From: WVYX01 sp039592335
GTDB lineage: Bacteria > Gemmatimonadota > Gemmatimonadetes > Gemmatimonadales > GWC2-71-9
Length of the DNA stretch: 64,000 nt
NCBI GenBank assembly: GCA_039592335.1
Contig: JBDHBX010000018.1
Location: forward strand, 1-64,000
Direction: 5' to 3'
In this document: piece after piece, positions 6,779 to 14,501 of the stretch
How the letters are laid out: every line of letters begins with the position of its first letter
Numbering within the stretch: position 1 is the stretch's first letter
Translations under genes and position numbers: made by a program
Notes under the pieces: generated by a model
Told to the model about the DNA's origin: nothing
What the model saw: only the letters and a program-made list of their open reading frames with translations
The model's database searches: none

Positions 6779-6949
6779 GGTACCGATCTCACCCTCACCG
6801 AGGAGGAAGTGCCGTTCGGTGAGCGCGATGACAATCTCGCTGGCTGGGTAACGGTTCTGCTGACGCTCAAGGCGGCGGCGGACTTCGGGGTGGACCTGCG
6901 CAGCCACGATCCGGCCCGCACGTGGGGCCAGGGCTACGTCGATGTCTGA
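6779..6949 (+). pseudogene. C-terminal fragment of an SRPBCC/AHSA1-like protein
   Basis: An open frame without a start codon reads TDLTLTEEEVPFGE, then GWVTVLLTLKAAADFGVDLR, and ends at a TGA at 6947-6949. The pattern of a final strand followed by a long helix with W and LL resembles the end of an SRPBCC (START-fold) protein. It is truncated at the 5' side next to the GDPD fragment. The following gene starts inside its last codons (ATGTCTGA), so the two were probably cotranscribed before the damage. Confidence 0.45.
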
Positions 6950-7400
6950 ACGGCGGGATCGGGCGGCTCTCCGTCGGCCGACGAATACGCCTGCGCCGCT
7001 CCGGTGGCTGCTCAGCTCTGTCGGCGGGATCTGCGTCGGACTTGGCGTCCTCGGGATCTTTGTCCCGCTGCTGCCCACCACCCCCTTCCTGCTGGTGGCA
7101 GCAGCCTGCTTCGTCCGCAGCTCGGACCGCCTGTATCAGCGCCTCATCACGCACCGCACGCTCGGCCCGTACATTCGGAACTACCGAGAGCACCGGGCCA
7201 TTACGCGGCGGGCGAGAATCGTGACGCTGGTGCTGCTGTGGGGGACGATCAGCTACGCCGTCCTCTGGCCGGTCGACACCCTCGCGCTCCGTGTCGTGCT
7301 CCTGGGGATCGCCACCGCCGTCACGGTGCACCTGGTACGTCTCACGACGGTCGCCGACAACACGCCGTCCGATAGATCGAACGACGCCGTCCAATCGTAG
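6942..7400 (+). CDS. YbaN family (DUF454) inner-membrane protein
   Basis: This 152-residue protein has the DUF454 signature. GGICVGLGVLGIFVPLLPTT, with the FVPLLPTTPF motif near residues 40-50, is followed by RSSDRLYQRLITHRTLGPYI, a basic loop and two further membrane spans. The function of the family is unknown; members are small inner-membrane proteins often beside transport or redox genes. The start overlaps the end of the SRPBCC fragment. Confidence 0.88.
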   Translation: MSERRDRAALRRPTNTPAPLRWLLSSVGGICVGLGVLGIFVPLLPTTPFLLVAAACFVRSSDRLYQRLITHRTLGPYIRNYREHRAITRRARIVTLVLLWGTISYAVLWPVDTLALRVVLLGIATAVTVHLVRLTTVADNTPSDRSNDAVQS

Positions 7401-7408
7401 GAGGCCAC

Positions 7409-7801
7409 GTGAGCGCAGCCCCCGCAGCCGAATGTTGCTTTCGGCACTGCACGGAGAGCGGTGCGGCGTCATTGCGGCTCGAGCTGAGCCCGCCACCCGA
7501 CGCCGAGACGGTGACCCTCCGGTGTCACGAGGAATGCTTCGCGGCACCACGGAACCCGTCCGTGGACTTTGACGATCCCAGGGACCACGGCCACATTCCT
7601 CCCAAGGCGCGGTGCGCGTTTTGTGGCGAGACCCTGCCGGTTGTCGGCACGCACCCATTTGTGTTCGACGTTGGCGACTTCTCACCGCCGCATCGCTACT
7701 GGACTCATGCGCCCTGCCTGCTGGAGCGTCTCGTTCCGGCTCTGGCGCAACGGCTCGATGTCACTGGGAGCGGAACTTCTAGTGAAGGAGGAACCGCATG
7801 A
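7409..7801 (+). CDS. hypothetical Cys-rich protein
   Basis: This 130-residue soluble protein starts with GTG after AGGAGGCCAC, a good ribosome site. Cys pairs occur at ECCFRHC, CHEECF, CAFC and APCLLERL, which suggests zinc binding or structural thiols. A central FVFDVGDFSPPHRYW segment is likely the second half of a small domain. I do not recognise the family. It overlaps the next gene by four bases (ATGA), indicating translational coupling. Confidence 0.65.
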   Translation: MSAAPAAECCFRHCTESGAASLRLELSPPPDAETVTLRCHEECFAAPRNPSVDFDDPRDHGHIPPKARCAFCGETLPVVGTHPFVFDVGDFSPPHRYWTHAPCLLERLVPALAQRLDVTGSGTSSEGGTA

Positions 7802-8166
7802 CGAAACCGCTTGGCCAACGGCTGTTCGAGGTCAAGAGTGCGCTCGAGGATGTTGAGAAGGAGCTGGCAGAAGGAAGCATGGCACCAGAAGATCTTGAGG
7901 ATTTCAAAGGAGTGGTCGACCACGTTCGGCTCAGCGTGTGAGCGCTGATGACTGCCGGGTGGTCCGACGAGTACCAGGGACTCGATTCTCCGAGAGCCAA
8001 GCAGGTCATCGCGCGCTTTCGACTTCAGCGGGCGGACGAAATCTGCCGAAGCGTGCTTGGGGACCTCAAGGCTGGGGTTCTCCCCCTCGATTCTCCCGAG
8101 CTCAAACAGTTCCGCTCGACGGTGAGCGAGATGGCAGAGCGATTTGCACACACGGAGTCGTCATGA
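7798..8166 (+). pseudogene. small helical protein interrupted by an in-frame TGA
   Basis: A 47-residue frame (7798-7941) ends in DHVRLSV followed by TGA. The same frame then continues ALMTAGWSDEYQ and onward to 8166. Together they would give one helical protein of about 122 residues (LFEVKSALEDVEKELAEG, then ARFRLQRADEICRSVL). From memory of similar small proteins the position after RLSV is Trp, so TGG to TGA is the simplest reading. An ATG at 7948 could restart the second part. It overlaps both neighbours by four bases, keeping operon spacing. Unlike the two Cys-replacing UGAs elsewhere, this one does not look like selenocysteine. Confidence 0.55.
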
Positions 8167-8678
8167 GCCTTCTGGTCATTACTCTCCGTCTGCTCCACAT
8201 CGTGCTGGGCGCTTTCTGGGTCGGCACGCTCATCTTCTTCGCTCTGTTCCTCATCCCGTCGGTCCGAGACGCCGGCCCGGACGGCGCCAAGGTCATGGCG
8301 GCCCTGCAACGGCGCCGCTTCCTCGACGTGATGCCCGCCGTCGCCGTGGTCACCATCCTTTCTGGGTTCTGGCTGTACTGGCGGATCTCTGGTGGCTTCA
8401 GCTCGGCCTGGGTTACCTCGCCCAGTGGTCTCGCCTTGGGCATTGGTGGCGCGCTCGCGATCGTTGCCTTCTTGATCGGTGTCGGCATCATGCGACCGGC
8501 GGCGCTGCGAGCGGGTGCCCTCGCCCAGCAGGCAGGGGCATTGCCGCAGGGATCGGAGCGTTCCGCCCAGCTCGCCATCGTGCAGCAGCTGCGCAGCCGC
8601 AGTGTGACCGCGGGCCGCGGAGTGGCGGTGTTGTTGGCATTGGCGACGGCACTGATGGCGGTGGCGCGCTACCTCTAG
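8163..8678 (+). CDS. four-helix membrane protein (DUF2269/CopD-like)
   Basis: This 171-residue protein has spans near 5-28, 52-75, 88-110 and 150-168, and conserved His and Trp in the first helix (RLLHIVLGAFWVGTLIF). The pattern resembles small CopD/DUF2269-type membrane proteins that may bind haem or metal through such His residues, but the match is weak. It starts with ATG overlapping the preceding stop (ATGA), so it belongs to the same operon. Confidence 0.65.
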   Translation: MSLLVITLRLLHIVLGAFWVGTLIFFALFLIPSVRDAGPDGAKVMAALQRRRFLDVMPAVAVVTILSGFWLYWRISGGFSSAWVTSPSGLALGIGGALAIVAFLIGVGIMRPAALRAGALAQQAGALPQGSERSAQLAIVQQLRSRSVTAGRGVAVLLALATALMAVARYL

Positions 8679-8682
8679 TCCC

Positions 8683-9143
8683 GTGATTCTCACATACCTT
8701 CGCTGGTTGGTCCTGGCCCTCTCGGCGTGTCAGACAGCCGGGCCCCGTTCGCCGTGGCGCTCGGGGACCTGAGTGGCGACGGAATTGTGGACCTCGTCAT
8801 CGCTTCGGAGACCGATCCCAACGTCCGCGTCCTCCTCGGTGACGGCACCGGAGCGTTCACCGCAGCAAGCGACTCCCCGTTCGAGGCATCCAGAGGAGCC
8901 AAGAAGATCGTCCTCGGCGATTTCAACGGGGACGGAGTGCGAGACGCCGCCATCCCCAACTACATGTCCCGGGACGTCCTGCTCCTTCTGGGGGGACCGA
9001 GCATCCGAACCGCCTGGGCACGCGGGGGCGAGCACCCGTGGGGCGCGGTGGCTGTGGACCTCAACGAGGACGGGACGGACGATCTGGTCCTTCTCGACTA
9101 CGCCAGCTCCAAGGGGACACTATACCTGAGCCGCAATGAGTGA
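8683..9143 (+). pseudogene. FG-GAP/VCBS repeat lipoprotein, frameshifted
   Basis: A GTG at 8683 opens a signal peptide with lipobox LALSAC in one frame, which stops after about 30 codons. From about 8745 a different frame encodes FG-GAP repeats (FAVALGDLSGDGIVDLVIAS, LGDFNGDGVRDAAI, AVDLNEDGTDDLVLLD) up to 9143. Each repeat has the calcium-binding D-x-N/S-x-D-G core of beta-propeller surface proteins. Only about three repeats remain, so a deletion together with a frameshift seems to have shortened a larger lipoprotein. The 138-codon part could start at an internal GTG (8727) but would lack export. Confidence 0.55.
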
Positions 9144-9231
9144 CGGGAACTGCGGCGATCTGGTCGAGGAGTGGCGGGTGTACGCCGACAACGAGCCGAT
9201 CCGGCTGCTGATGGAAGCCGGCTCGCAGTAG
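9136..9231 (+). pseudogene. C-terminal remnant of an NTF2-like protein
   Basis: This short 31-codon frame reads VEEWRVYADNEPIRLLMEAG, which resembles the last strand of SnoaL/NTF2-like proteins (pattern EWRVYxDxxP). The rest of the domain is absent, and it overlaps the end of the FG-GAP gene, so it is probably debris from the same deletion. Confidence 0.4.
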
Positions 9232-9262
9232 CGCAGACAGACCCCACACCAAGGAGGCCACG

Positions 9263-9688
9263 ATGAGCGGCATCAACGTAAACCGCTGGCTCGCAGGCGG
9301 CGTCGCCGCCGGCATTCTCATCTGGGTCCTGGAGGGCCTCAGCAGCATGCTGTTGTACATGGACGAGGTGGAGGCGGCGCTCGCGGCACACAGCATGTCC
9401 ATGGAGCTGAGCGCAGGCGTCATGGTCCTCGCAGTTGTCATCAGCCTGATCGTCGGACTCACGCTGGTCTTCTTCTACGCCGCGGCGCGCCCCCGCTTCG
9501 GCCCGGGTCCCAGGACGGCGATCATCGTGGCGGTGGCGCTCTGGTTCGGCGGCTGGCTCCCGTCGCTCATCGGCTACGGGATGATCGGCCTGTATCCCAC
9601 CGGCCTGCTGATCCAGTGGGCCATCGTGGGACTGGTGGAGTTGATCCTGGCCGCGCTGCTGGGAGGCGTGATCTACCGCGAGGCGTAG
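9263..9688 (+). CDS. four-helix membrane protein, family unknown
   Basis: This 141-residue protein has clear spans near 9-30, 52-74, 86-106 and 112-135. Small polar loops separate them, and an acidic MDEVEAAL segment follows helix 1. The ATG at 9263 is preceded by AAGGAGGCCACG, a strong ribosome site. Similar proteins are frequent singletons in Gemmatimonadota-type genomes, but I know no function. It may stand alone, since the gene before it is broken. Confidence 0.75.
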   Translation: MSGINVNRWLAGGVAAGILIWVLEGLSSMLLYMDEVEAALAAHSMSMELSAGVMVLAVVISLIVGLTLVFFYAAARPRFGPGPRTAIIVAVALWFGGWLPSLIGYGMIGLYPTGLLIQWAIVGLVELILAALLGGVIYREA

Positions 9689-9780
9689 GCCGGAGCCGCC
9701 CCTTGCCGGCCCCGGCGCACATAGATATATTGCACTTTCACTATTTGTAGGGCCTGGGCCTGACACCCGGACGGAACACC

Positions 9781-9987
9781 GTGCCAGCATACGACTACGT
9801 CTGCCAGGATTGTCGAGAGACCTTCGAGATTCGCGCGTCCATGGCCGCGTACTCCGACGGCCTTTCGCCGCGCTGCAAGGAGTGCGGGTCGGAGCACGTC
9901 GCGCGCAGCTTCTCTGTCGTGAGCGTCGTGACCGGATCGGGCGGCACCGCAAGCGCGGTGGGGTGCGGACCCAGCGGCTTCAGCTGA
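9781..9987 (+). CDS. FmdB-type zinc ribbon protein
   Basis: This 68-residue protein begins PAYDYVCQDCRETFEI and continues PRCKECGSEHVARSFS, the two CxxC pairs of the FmdB/CxxC_CxxC_SSSS regulatory zinc ribbon. Family members are small putative regulators of formamidase and amidase genes; their molecular role is not settled. A Gly-rich tail ends GCGPSGF. The GTG start at 9781 gives the family's usual M-P-x-Y-x-Y opening. A terminator follows 40 bases downstream. Confidence 0.88.
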   Translation: MPAYDYVCQDCRETFEIRASMAAYSDGLSPRCKECGSEHVARSFSVVSVVTGSGGTASAVGCGPSGFS

Positions 9988-10029
9988 GCGGTGTAACGCC
10001 GCCCAGGTCTGGGTGGAAGACCGCGAGAG

Positions 10030-10063
10030 ACGGGCCAGTGACCAGCTGGCCCGTTTGCTTTGG
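10030..10063 (+). terminator. rho-independent terminator
   Basis: ACGGGCCAG (10030-10038) pairs with CTGGCCCGT (10046-10054) around TGACCAG, and TTGCTTT follows. It lies about 45 bases after the FmdB-type gene. Confidence 0.75.
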
Positions 10064-10109
10064 GTCTGTCGCGGTGCACATTCGGGGGGGCTGCGAAGGG
10101 ACATCAACC

Positions 10110-10418
10110 ATGATCGCACGAACCTGGCACGGTGCCGTGCCGCTCGAGAAGTCCGAAGCGTACCACGCCTACTTGCTGAAGACGGGGGTGCCCGACCTGC
10201 AGGCTACGGCCGGCAACCAGGGCGTCTATGTCATGCGGCGCGCGGAGGGCGAGCTGGCACACTTCCTCATGATCTCGTTGTGGGACTCGCTCGCCGCCAT
10301 CCGGGCGTTCGCGGGCGACGACGTCGAGGTCGCCCGCTACTACCCCGAGGACCGCGACTTCCTCCTCGAGCTGGCGCCCAACGTAACCCACTATGAGGTG
10401 CTCACGGCGCCGGAGTGA
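10110..10418 (+). CDS. antibiotic biosynthesis monooxygenase (ABM) domain protein
   Basis: This 102-residue dimeric ferredoxin-like fold protein has MIARTWHGAVPLEKSEAYHAY at the N-terminus, then LMISLWDSLAAIRAFAGDD and the ARYYPEDRDFLLE segment. The layout of ABM proteins is complete: a W in the central strand and a D/E-rich second half. ABM proteins oxidise aromatics without cofactors or act as stress-related dimers; the substrate here is unknown. The ATG at 10110 gives the standard family start. Confidence 0.85.
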   Translation: MIARTWHGAVPLEKSEAYHAYLLKTGVPDLQATAGNQGVYVMRRAEGELAHFLMISLWDSLAAIRAFAGDDVEVARYYPEDRDFLLELAPNVTHYEVLTAPE

Positions 10419-10476
10419 GGAACGGACGGCAGTACCGCAGGGTAGTGCCATGCATGTCCCTCACGAGGAGTGCCAT

Positions 10477-10881
10477 ATGAGACCTGTCGCGTCTGTACTG
10501 ATGGGCATCGCTGTCCTTGCGCTGGCGGGGTGCGAGGGAGACGCGATCATCGACGGAGAGATCGCCACCGTTTCGATCGTCGGCAGGGTCACGACCGCCG
10601 GCGGCAACCCCGTGCCTGGCGCGGTCGTGAAACTCTGGGCGTTCTGGCCCCTCGAGGAGGGACCGCCCTATGCAACCGACACCACCGACGCGTCGGGGGA
10701 TTACGGGAGGGCGATCTGGAATTGGGGATCGCATTTCGTGGTGGACGTGCAGATCATCGTGGAGCCCCCGGACGGATCGGGCCTGCTGCCGGACATGGCG
10801 CTGCGGGAGGGCGTGGAGGCGAACGGAAGCGACGTGCCCGACACCGTGCGGATCGACTTCGTGCTGCAACCCACTCCGTAG
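10477..10881 (+). CDS. lipoprotein with a carboxypeptidase-regulatory-like beta domain
   Basis: This 134-residue protein has a signal peptide ending in lipobox LALAGC and a single beta-sandwich domain. VSIVGRVTTAGGNPVPGAVV and DASGDYGRAIWNW match the G-x-V-x-D/T...G-A-x-V and D-x-x-G-x-Y elements of CarboxypepD_reg-like folds. It is probably a surface or periplasmic structural lipoprotein. The ATG at 10477 follows GAGGAG. A second lipoprotein follows 22 bases later, suggesting one transcript. Confidence 0.75.
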   Translation: MRPVASVLMGIAVLALAGCEGDAIIDGEIATVSIVGRVTTAGGNPVPGAVVKLWAFWPLEEGPPYATDTTDASGDYGRAIWNWGSHFVVDVQIIVEPPDGSGLLPDMALREGVEANGSDVPDTVRIDFVLQPTP

Positions 10882-10903
10882 GGAACAGGATGGCCGAAGC
10901 CTC

Positions 10904-11383
10904 ATGAGGCGCGCGGTGGTGATCGGCGGCGCATGCTGTGCCCTGTGCGCCGCCTGCGCCTCGGCGTGGACCATGAGCGTTCGCGCCCACCTGCAGCAAC
11001 CAATGTCAGCGGCGTGCGTGGAACAGACTTTGGTGGCACAACAGATTGTGGATACCACGAGGATCGTGCCGGATCGGCTGGGCGCGACCGCCGCCCAGGG
11101 ACTCCCTCACGACTCGGCCGGCGGATCGTACGCCGAGGTCGCGTTCGCCGCGGCGGGGAGCCGCGGCAGGATCGTGCAAACTCGTGACGCACGGGGCGAC
11201 CCGATCGTCACCCTCTCATGGACATGGTCGGAGACCCTCCCGGCGGATGACAGCGTGAACGTCGTAGAGGATTGGCTGCTCGCCTACCTCGATGCGACGT
11301 ACGGCGAGTGCGTGGGTGGTACGGCCGGCCCGGAGGACGTTGTCGTACTGCGCACCTGGACGCTACCCGATACGGCACGCTGA
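10904..11383 (+). CDS. hypothetical lipoprotein
   Basis: This 159-residue protein has an N-terminal signal (RRAVVIGGACCALCAAC) whose last Cys is a plausible lipid-attachment site. The mature part contains two spaced Cys (near SAACVEQ and YGECVGG) that could form a disulfide. It ends in a strand-rich region with VVVLRTWTLP. I recognise no family. It follows the previous lipoprotein gene closely and may share its transcript. Confidence 0.62.
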   Translation: MRRAVVIGGACCALCAACASAWTMSVRAHLQQPMSAACVEQTLVAQQIVDTTRIVPDRLGATAAQGLPHDSAGGSYAEVAFAAAGSRGRIVQTRDARGDPIVTLSWTWSETLPADDSVNVVEDWLLAYLDATYGECVGGTAGPEDVVVLRTWTLPDTAR

Positions 11384-11401
11384 CACAGCGCGGAGCGACC
11401 C

Positions 11402-11761
11402 ATGGACAAGATCAACCTCACCGAGAAGCTGAGCCTGTTCGACGACTACTGGCATCCCCGCATTATCGCGGAGCTGAATGGTCAGCAGGTGAAGCTCGCC
11501 AAGCTGAAGGGCGAGTTCGAGTGGCACCATCACGAGCAGGAGGACGAGCTGTTCTTGGTGATCAAGGGCAGCCTCACCATCAAGCTGCGCGATCGCGACG
11601 TGCACCTCGAGAAGGGTGAGTGCGTCGTCGTGCCCCGAGGCGTGGAACACAAACCCGTGGCCGGGGAGGAAGCGCACGTGCTCCTGTTCGAGCCGGCCAC
11701 CACGCTCAACACGGGAAATACCCGAAGCGAGCGCACGGTAGAGGACCCGGAGCACCTGTGA
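11402..11761 (+). CDS. cupin-domain protein
   Basis: This 119-residue single-domain cupin carries motif 1 as HHHEQEDELFLVIKGSLTI (metal-type His and Glu residues) and motif 2 as LEKGECVVVPRGVEHKP. These ligands usually bind Fe, Mn or Ni. Stand-alone cupins of this kind are often isomerases, dioxygenases or of unknown role; the substrate cannot be inferred. The ATG at 11402 follows GCGGAGCGACCC. Confidence 0.88.
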   Translation: MDKINLTEKLSLFDDYWHPRIIAELNGQQVKLAKLKGEFEWHHHEQEDELFLVIKGSLTIKLRDRDVHLEKGECVVVPRGVEHKPVAGEEAHVLLFEPATTLNTGNTRSERTVEDPEHL

Positions 11762-11787
11762 GCGTTCTGACCACCGACGGGTAGGCC

Positions 11788-12396
11788 CTACTCCTCCCCC
11801 ACCTCCTCCACCACGAACCGCCAGCACCGCATCGTGGGTGACCAGTAGTCGGCGGGGAGTCCCGCCTTGCGCTTCAGGTGCGTAACGAAGTCCACCGGCA
11901 CGGGAAGCTGCTCCCACACCTGCGGCAGGAACAGGCCGCGCCGCCCACCGTCCTCCAGAATCAGGCCGTCGACTCCCGGCCGAAGCGCCGCGAGCAAGTC
12001 CTCCTCGCTCGAGACCGCGAGCGGGACCGGTGGTCCCAGGAGAGACAGGTGGACCTCCAGCCCGGTGAGCTCCGCCGGCGACAGCGGCGCGAAGCGGGGA
12101 TCCCGAAACGCAGCAGCGTGCGCGTTGTGCGATACGTCCGAGGCGAGTGGCCGGTACGCCTCGAAGCTCCCGATGCAGCCGCGCAGCGCGCCGTCGAGCT
12201 GCAGGGTGACGAAGCTGGCTCCCGGGCGGACGAGCGCCTCCGGCACGTCATCGAGTTCGACCGGCAGCGGTTCGCCGACATCGAGACCGTGCTGGATGGA
12301 TGCTCGGGCGATCGCCAGCAGCGCCTCCGCATCCGTGGGCGACACGGAGCTCGGCGCTTCGGGCTCGCTGGTGCGTGGGGGCTCGTCTGATGCCAT
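11788..12396 (-). CDS. amrA: AMMECR1-domain protein (AmmeMemoRadiSam system protein A)
   Basis: This 202-residue protein shows the AMMECR1 hallmark LRGCIGSFEAYRPLASDVSHNAHAAAFRDPRF (given in parts: LRGCIGS near 71-77, FRDPRF near 97-102), then the GLILEDG and GLFLPQVWEQ segments, and WSPTMRCWRF at the end. In many genomes AmrA accompanies AmrB and a radical SAM protein; neither is adjacent here. The function is not established, and the conserved LRGCIG loop suggests an enzyme. It is convergent with the cupin gene, 26 bases apart. Confidence 0.88.
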   Translation of the reverse strand: MASDEPPRTSEPEAPSSVSPTDAEALLAIARASIQHGLDVGEPLPVELDDVPEALVRPGASFVTLQLDGALRGCIGSFEAYRPLASDVSHNAHAAAFRDPRFAPLSPAELTGLEVHLSLLGPPVPLAVSSEEDLLAALRPGVDGLILEDGGRRGLFLPQVWEQLPVPVDFVTHLKRKAGLPADYWSPTMRCWRFVVEEVGEE

Positions 12397-12520
12397 GCGC
12401 GTCGCTCCTCCCCCGTACAGCAGAATCTACGCCCGCGGCATCGCGAGCGCCTCGGGTTTTACGCGACGGATCAGGAGCGCGAGCCGAATGGCATTCGGTT
12501 CATCCCGATGGCGCTGGAGA

Positions 12521-12904
12521 TCACGCCGTAGCGTCTGCGCCCCGCGGCATCAGGAGCGCCAGCACGATCGCCACCAGGAACAGCGCCGGCACGTCGCCGA
12601 ACAGATGCCCCCGCTCGGTGGGATCCATAACGGCCTGGACGGCCATGATGGCCGCGTGCACGGCGCTCGACCACACCGTGAACCAGATCAGGCTACGGTG
12701 CGCCATCGGATTCCGCGCAGCCAGCAGGAGGAACACCCCCAGGGTCACGTAGATCCCCAGGATCATCACCTGGTACTCCGCTTGCGGGGGGGTCCATGCC
12801 CAGCCCGAGGGCCACACCAGCATCATCGGGTAGACCCCCGCGATGAAGATGAGACCGACGATCACGAGGGCGATCTTGAGGTTCTGCTCGCGACGGTCCG
12901 GCAT
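12521..12904 (-). CDS. four-helix membrane protein (DUF6632-like)
   Basis: This 127-residue protein has spans near 10-30, 42-62, 70-92 and 105-122. The pattern GVYPMMLVWPSGW, AEYQVMILGIYVTLGVFLL and SLIWFTVWSSAVHAAIM matches the small DUF6632-like membrane family. The start at 12904 is chosen because GAGGAGGTG lies just upstream; an earlier in-frame start would add an arginine-rich leader. The function is unknown. Confidence 0.75.
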   Translation of the reverse strand: MPDRREQNLKIALVIVGLIFIAGVYPMMLVWPSGWAWTPPQAEYQVMILGIYVTLGVFLLLAARNPMAHRSLIWFTVWSSAVHAAIMAVQAVMDPTERGHLFGDVPALFLVAIVLALLMPRGADATA

Positions 12905-13154
12905 GGCGCACCTCCTCACGGTAAGGTAGGGCTCGCGCCGGGCCGGCTCGTAACCCATTGACGAGGAATTGGTTACCGCCCAGCGGGCGGTGGGGTCACG
13001 GCGCCGGGCCCGGAATCGGAACATCCCTATACCGGCCGCAGTACTCGGATTCGTCAAGAGCCGGCCCGCACTCTGGACTTTCGCGGGGATCGGGTGCAGC
13101 GTATCTGCACACCCTTCGATTAGATATCCCCGCGGAGCAACCCCTCACCGACGC

Positions 13155-13940
13155 ATGAGCAAGAGCGACAAGCCGCTCTGGAAATGCCCCAAGTGTGGCC
13201 ACGAGTTCGTTACACAGAACTTGTGGCACTCGTGCGGCCGCTACAGCCTGGCCGACCACTTCGAGGATTCCGATCCCAAGGTGCGCGAGCTGTTCGACCG
13301 CTTTACCGGCATGGTCGAGGCGTGCGGGCCCGTGACGATTTACCCCGAGCAGACGCGTATCGTGTGCCAGGTCCGCGTGCGTTTCGCCGGCGTCGTTCCG
13401 CGCCGGCGCGACCTGGACGTTGGCGTGTGGCTCACACGGCCAGCGCAGCACCCCAAACTGCGCCGCACCGAGCTGATCCCACCGAGCACGTTCGTGCATC
13501 ACTTCCGCTTCAAGCAGCCGGCGGAGCTGGACGACGCGTTCATGACCATCGTCCGGGAGGGATACGCCGTCGGGCGGCAGGAGCATCTGGAGCGCGCACC
13601 CCGCAAGCCCAGGCGACGACAACGCAAGAGCGGGGAGGGCAAGCGGGTCCCGGACGAGAAGCAGCCCGCGAGCGGCGAGAGCCCCCAGCAGGAGCAGAAG
13701 GCAACGGCGAGCAGCCCGCAGACTGGTGCCGCGAGCGATGCCCCGAAACAGGAGAAGCCGCAGTCCAAGCAGGCACCCGCCAAGAAGCGTCCAGCCCGCA
13801 AGCGCAAGCCCGCCAGGCGCACGAGCAAGAAAGGGGCGAGCAAGAAGGGAACGACCAAGAAGGCCGGCGACAAGAAGCCACCCGCCGCGCAGAGGCAGAA
13901 GAAGGAGAAACCCAAGCCCGCCAAGAAGGACGCCTCGTGA
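13155..13940 (+). CDS. DUF5655 protein with a histone-H1-like basic tail
   Basis: This 261-residue protein has an N-terminal zinc-binding element (WKCPKCGHEFVTQNLWHSC, residues 8-26) and a DUF5655-type domain to about residue 145. A long Lys/Ala/Pro/Arg-rich tail (about 150-261) follows, with repeated KK, PAKK and SKK blocks like bacterial histone-H1 homologues. The tail is probably disordered and binds nucleic acid, which would tether the domain to DNA or RNA. The ATG at 13155 gives the usual M-x-K-x-x-K...W-x-C-P start. It overlaps the following prolyl-tRNA deacylase gene by four bases. Confidence 0.8.
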   Translation: MSKSDKPLWKCPKCGHEFVTQNLWHSCGRYSLADHFEDSDPKVRELFDRFTGMVEACGPVTIYPEQTRIVCQVRVRFAGVVPRRRDLDVGVWLTRPAQHPKLRRTELIPPSTFVHHFRFKQPAELDDAFMTIVREGYAVGRQEHLERAPRKPRRRQRKSGEGKRVPDEKQPASGESPQQEQKATASSPQTGAASDAPKQEKPQSKQAPAKKRPARKRKPARRTSKKGASKKGTTKKAGDKKPPAAQRQKKEKPKPAKKDAS

Positions 13941-14449
13941 CGCTCGCCGACGGCGGTACGCCGGCGACATCCCTGGATCTCATCGAACGCCTCCGGCAGC
14001 TGGAGATCGAGGTCCCCGTCCTGGAGCACGAGGCTGTGTACACCGTAGAGGAGGCCAAGGCGGTGCGCGGCGACCTCGAAGGCTGCCATACCAAGAACCT
14101 CTTCGTCCGCAACAAGAAAGAGGCGATGTGGCTGGTGACCTGCCTCGCCGACCGAACTGTCGACCTCAGGTGGTTGGGCGAGCACATCGGCGGCGGGCGG
14201 CTCTCCTTCGGCAGCGCGCGACGCCTCATGAAGTACCTCGGTATCACACCGGGCGCGGTCTCGCCGTTTGCGGTCGTTAACGACACGGAGCGCAAGGTGC
14301 GGGTCGTGCTCGACCGCGAGGTGTTGAAGCGGGAACCGATCAACTTCCACCCGCTCGACAACCGCCTGACCGTGACCATCGGCGCGCAGGACTTCCTGCG
14401 GTTCCTCGAAGCCGAGCGCCACTCGCCGCAGATCATCAACTTCCCATAG
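13937..14449 (+). CDS. prolyl-tRNA deacylase (YbaK/ProX-type editing domain)
   Basis: This 170-residue protein of the free-standing prolyl-tRNA editing family shows the CHTKNLFVRNKKEAMWLVTCLADRTVDL block (in parts: TKNLFVRNKK near 49-58) with the conserved Lys. GRLSFGSARRLMKYLGITPGAVSPF and the late FHPLDNRLTVTI strand follow. Such proteins hydrolyse Ala-tRNAPro or Cys-tRNAPro formed by mistake. The GTG start at 13937 overlaps the preceding stop (GTGA), so translation is coupled to the zinc/H1-like protein. Confidence 0.88.
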   Translation: MTLADGGTPATSLDLIERLRQLEIEVPVLEHEAVYTVEEAKAVRGDLEGCHTKNLFVRNKKEAMWLVTCLADRTVDLRWLGEHIGGGRLSFGSARRLMKYLGITPGAVSPFAVVNDTERKVRVVLDREVLKREPINFHPLDNRLTVTIGAQDFLRFLEAERHSPQIINFP

Positions 14450-14501
14450 CAGCGCGGACTTGCGCTGCGCGTCGTTCACGCGGATACTCTCGAACCGACT
14501 G

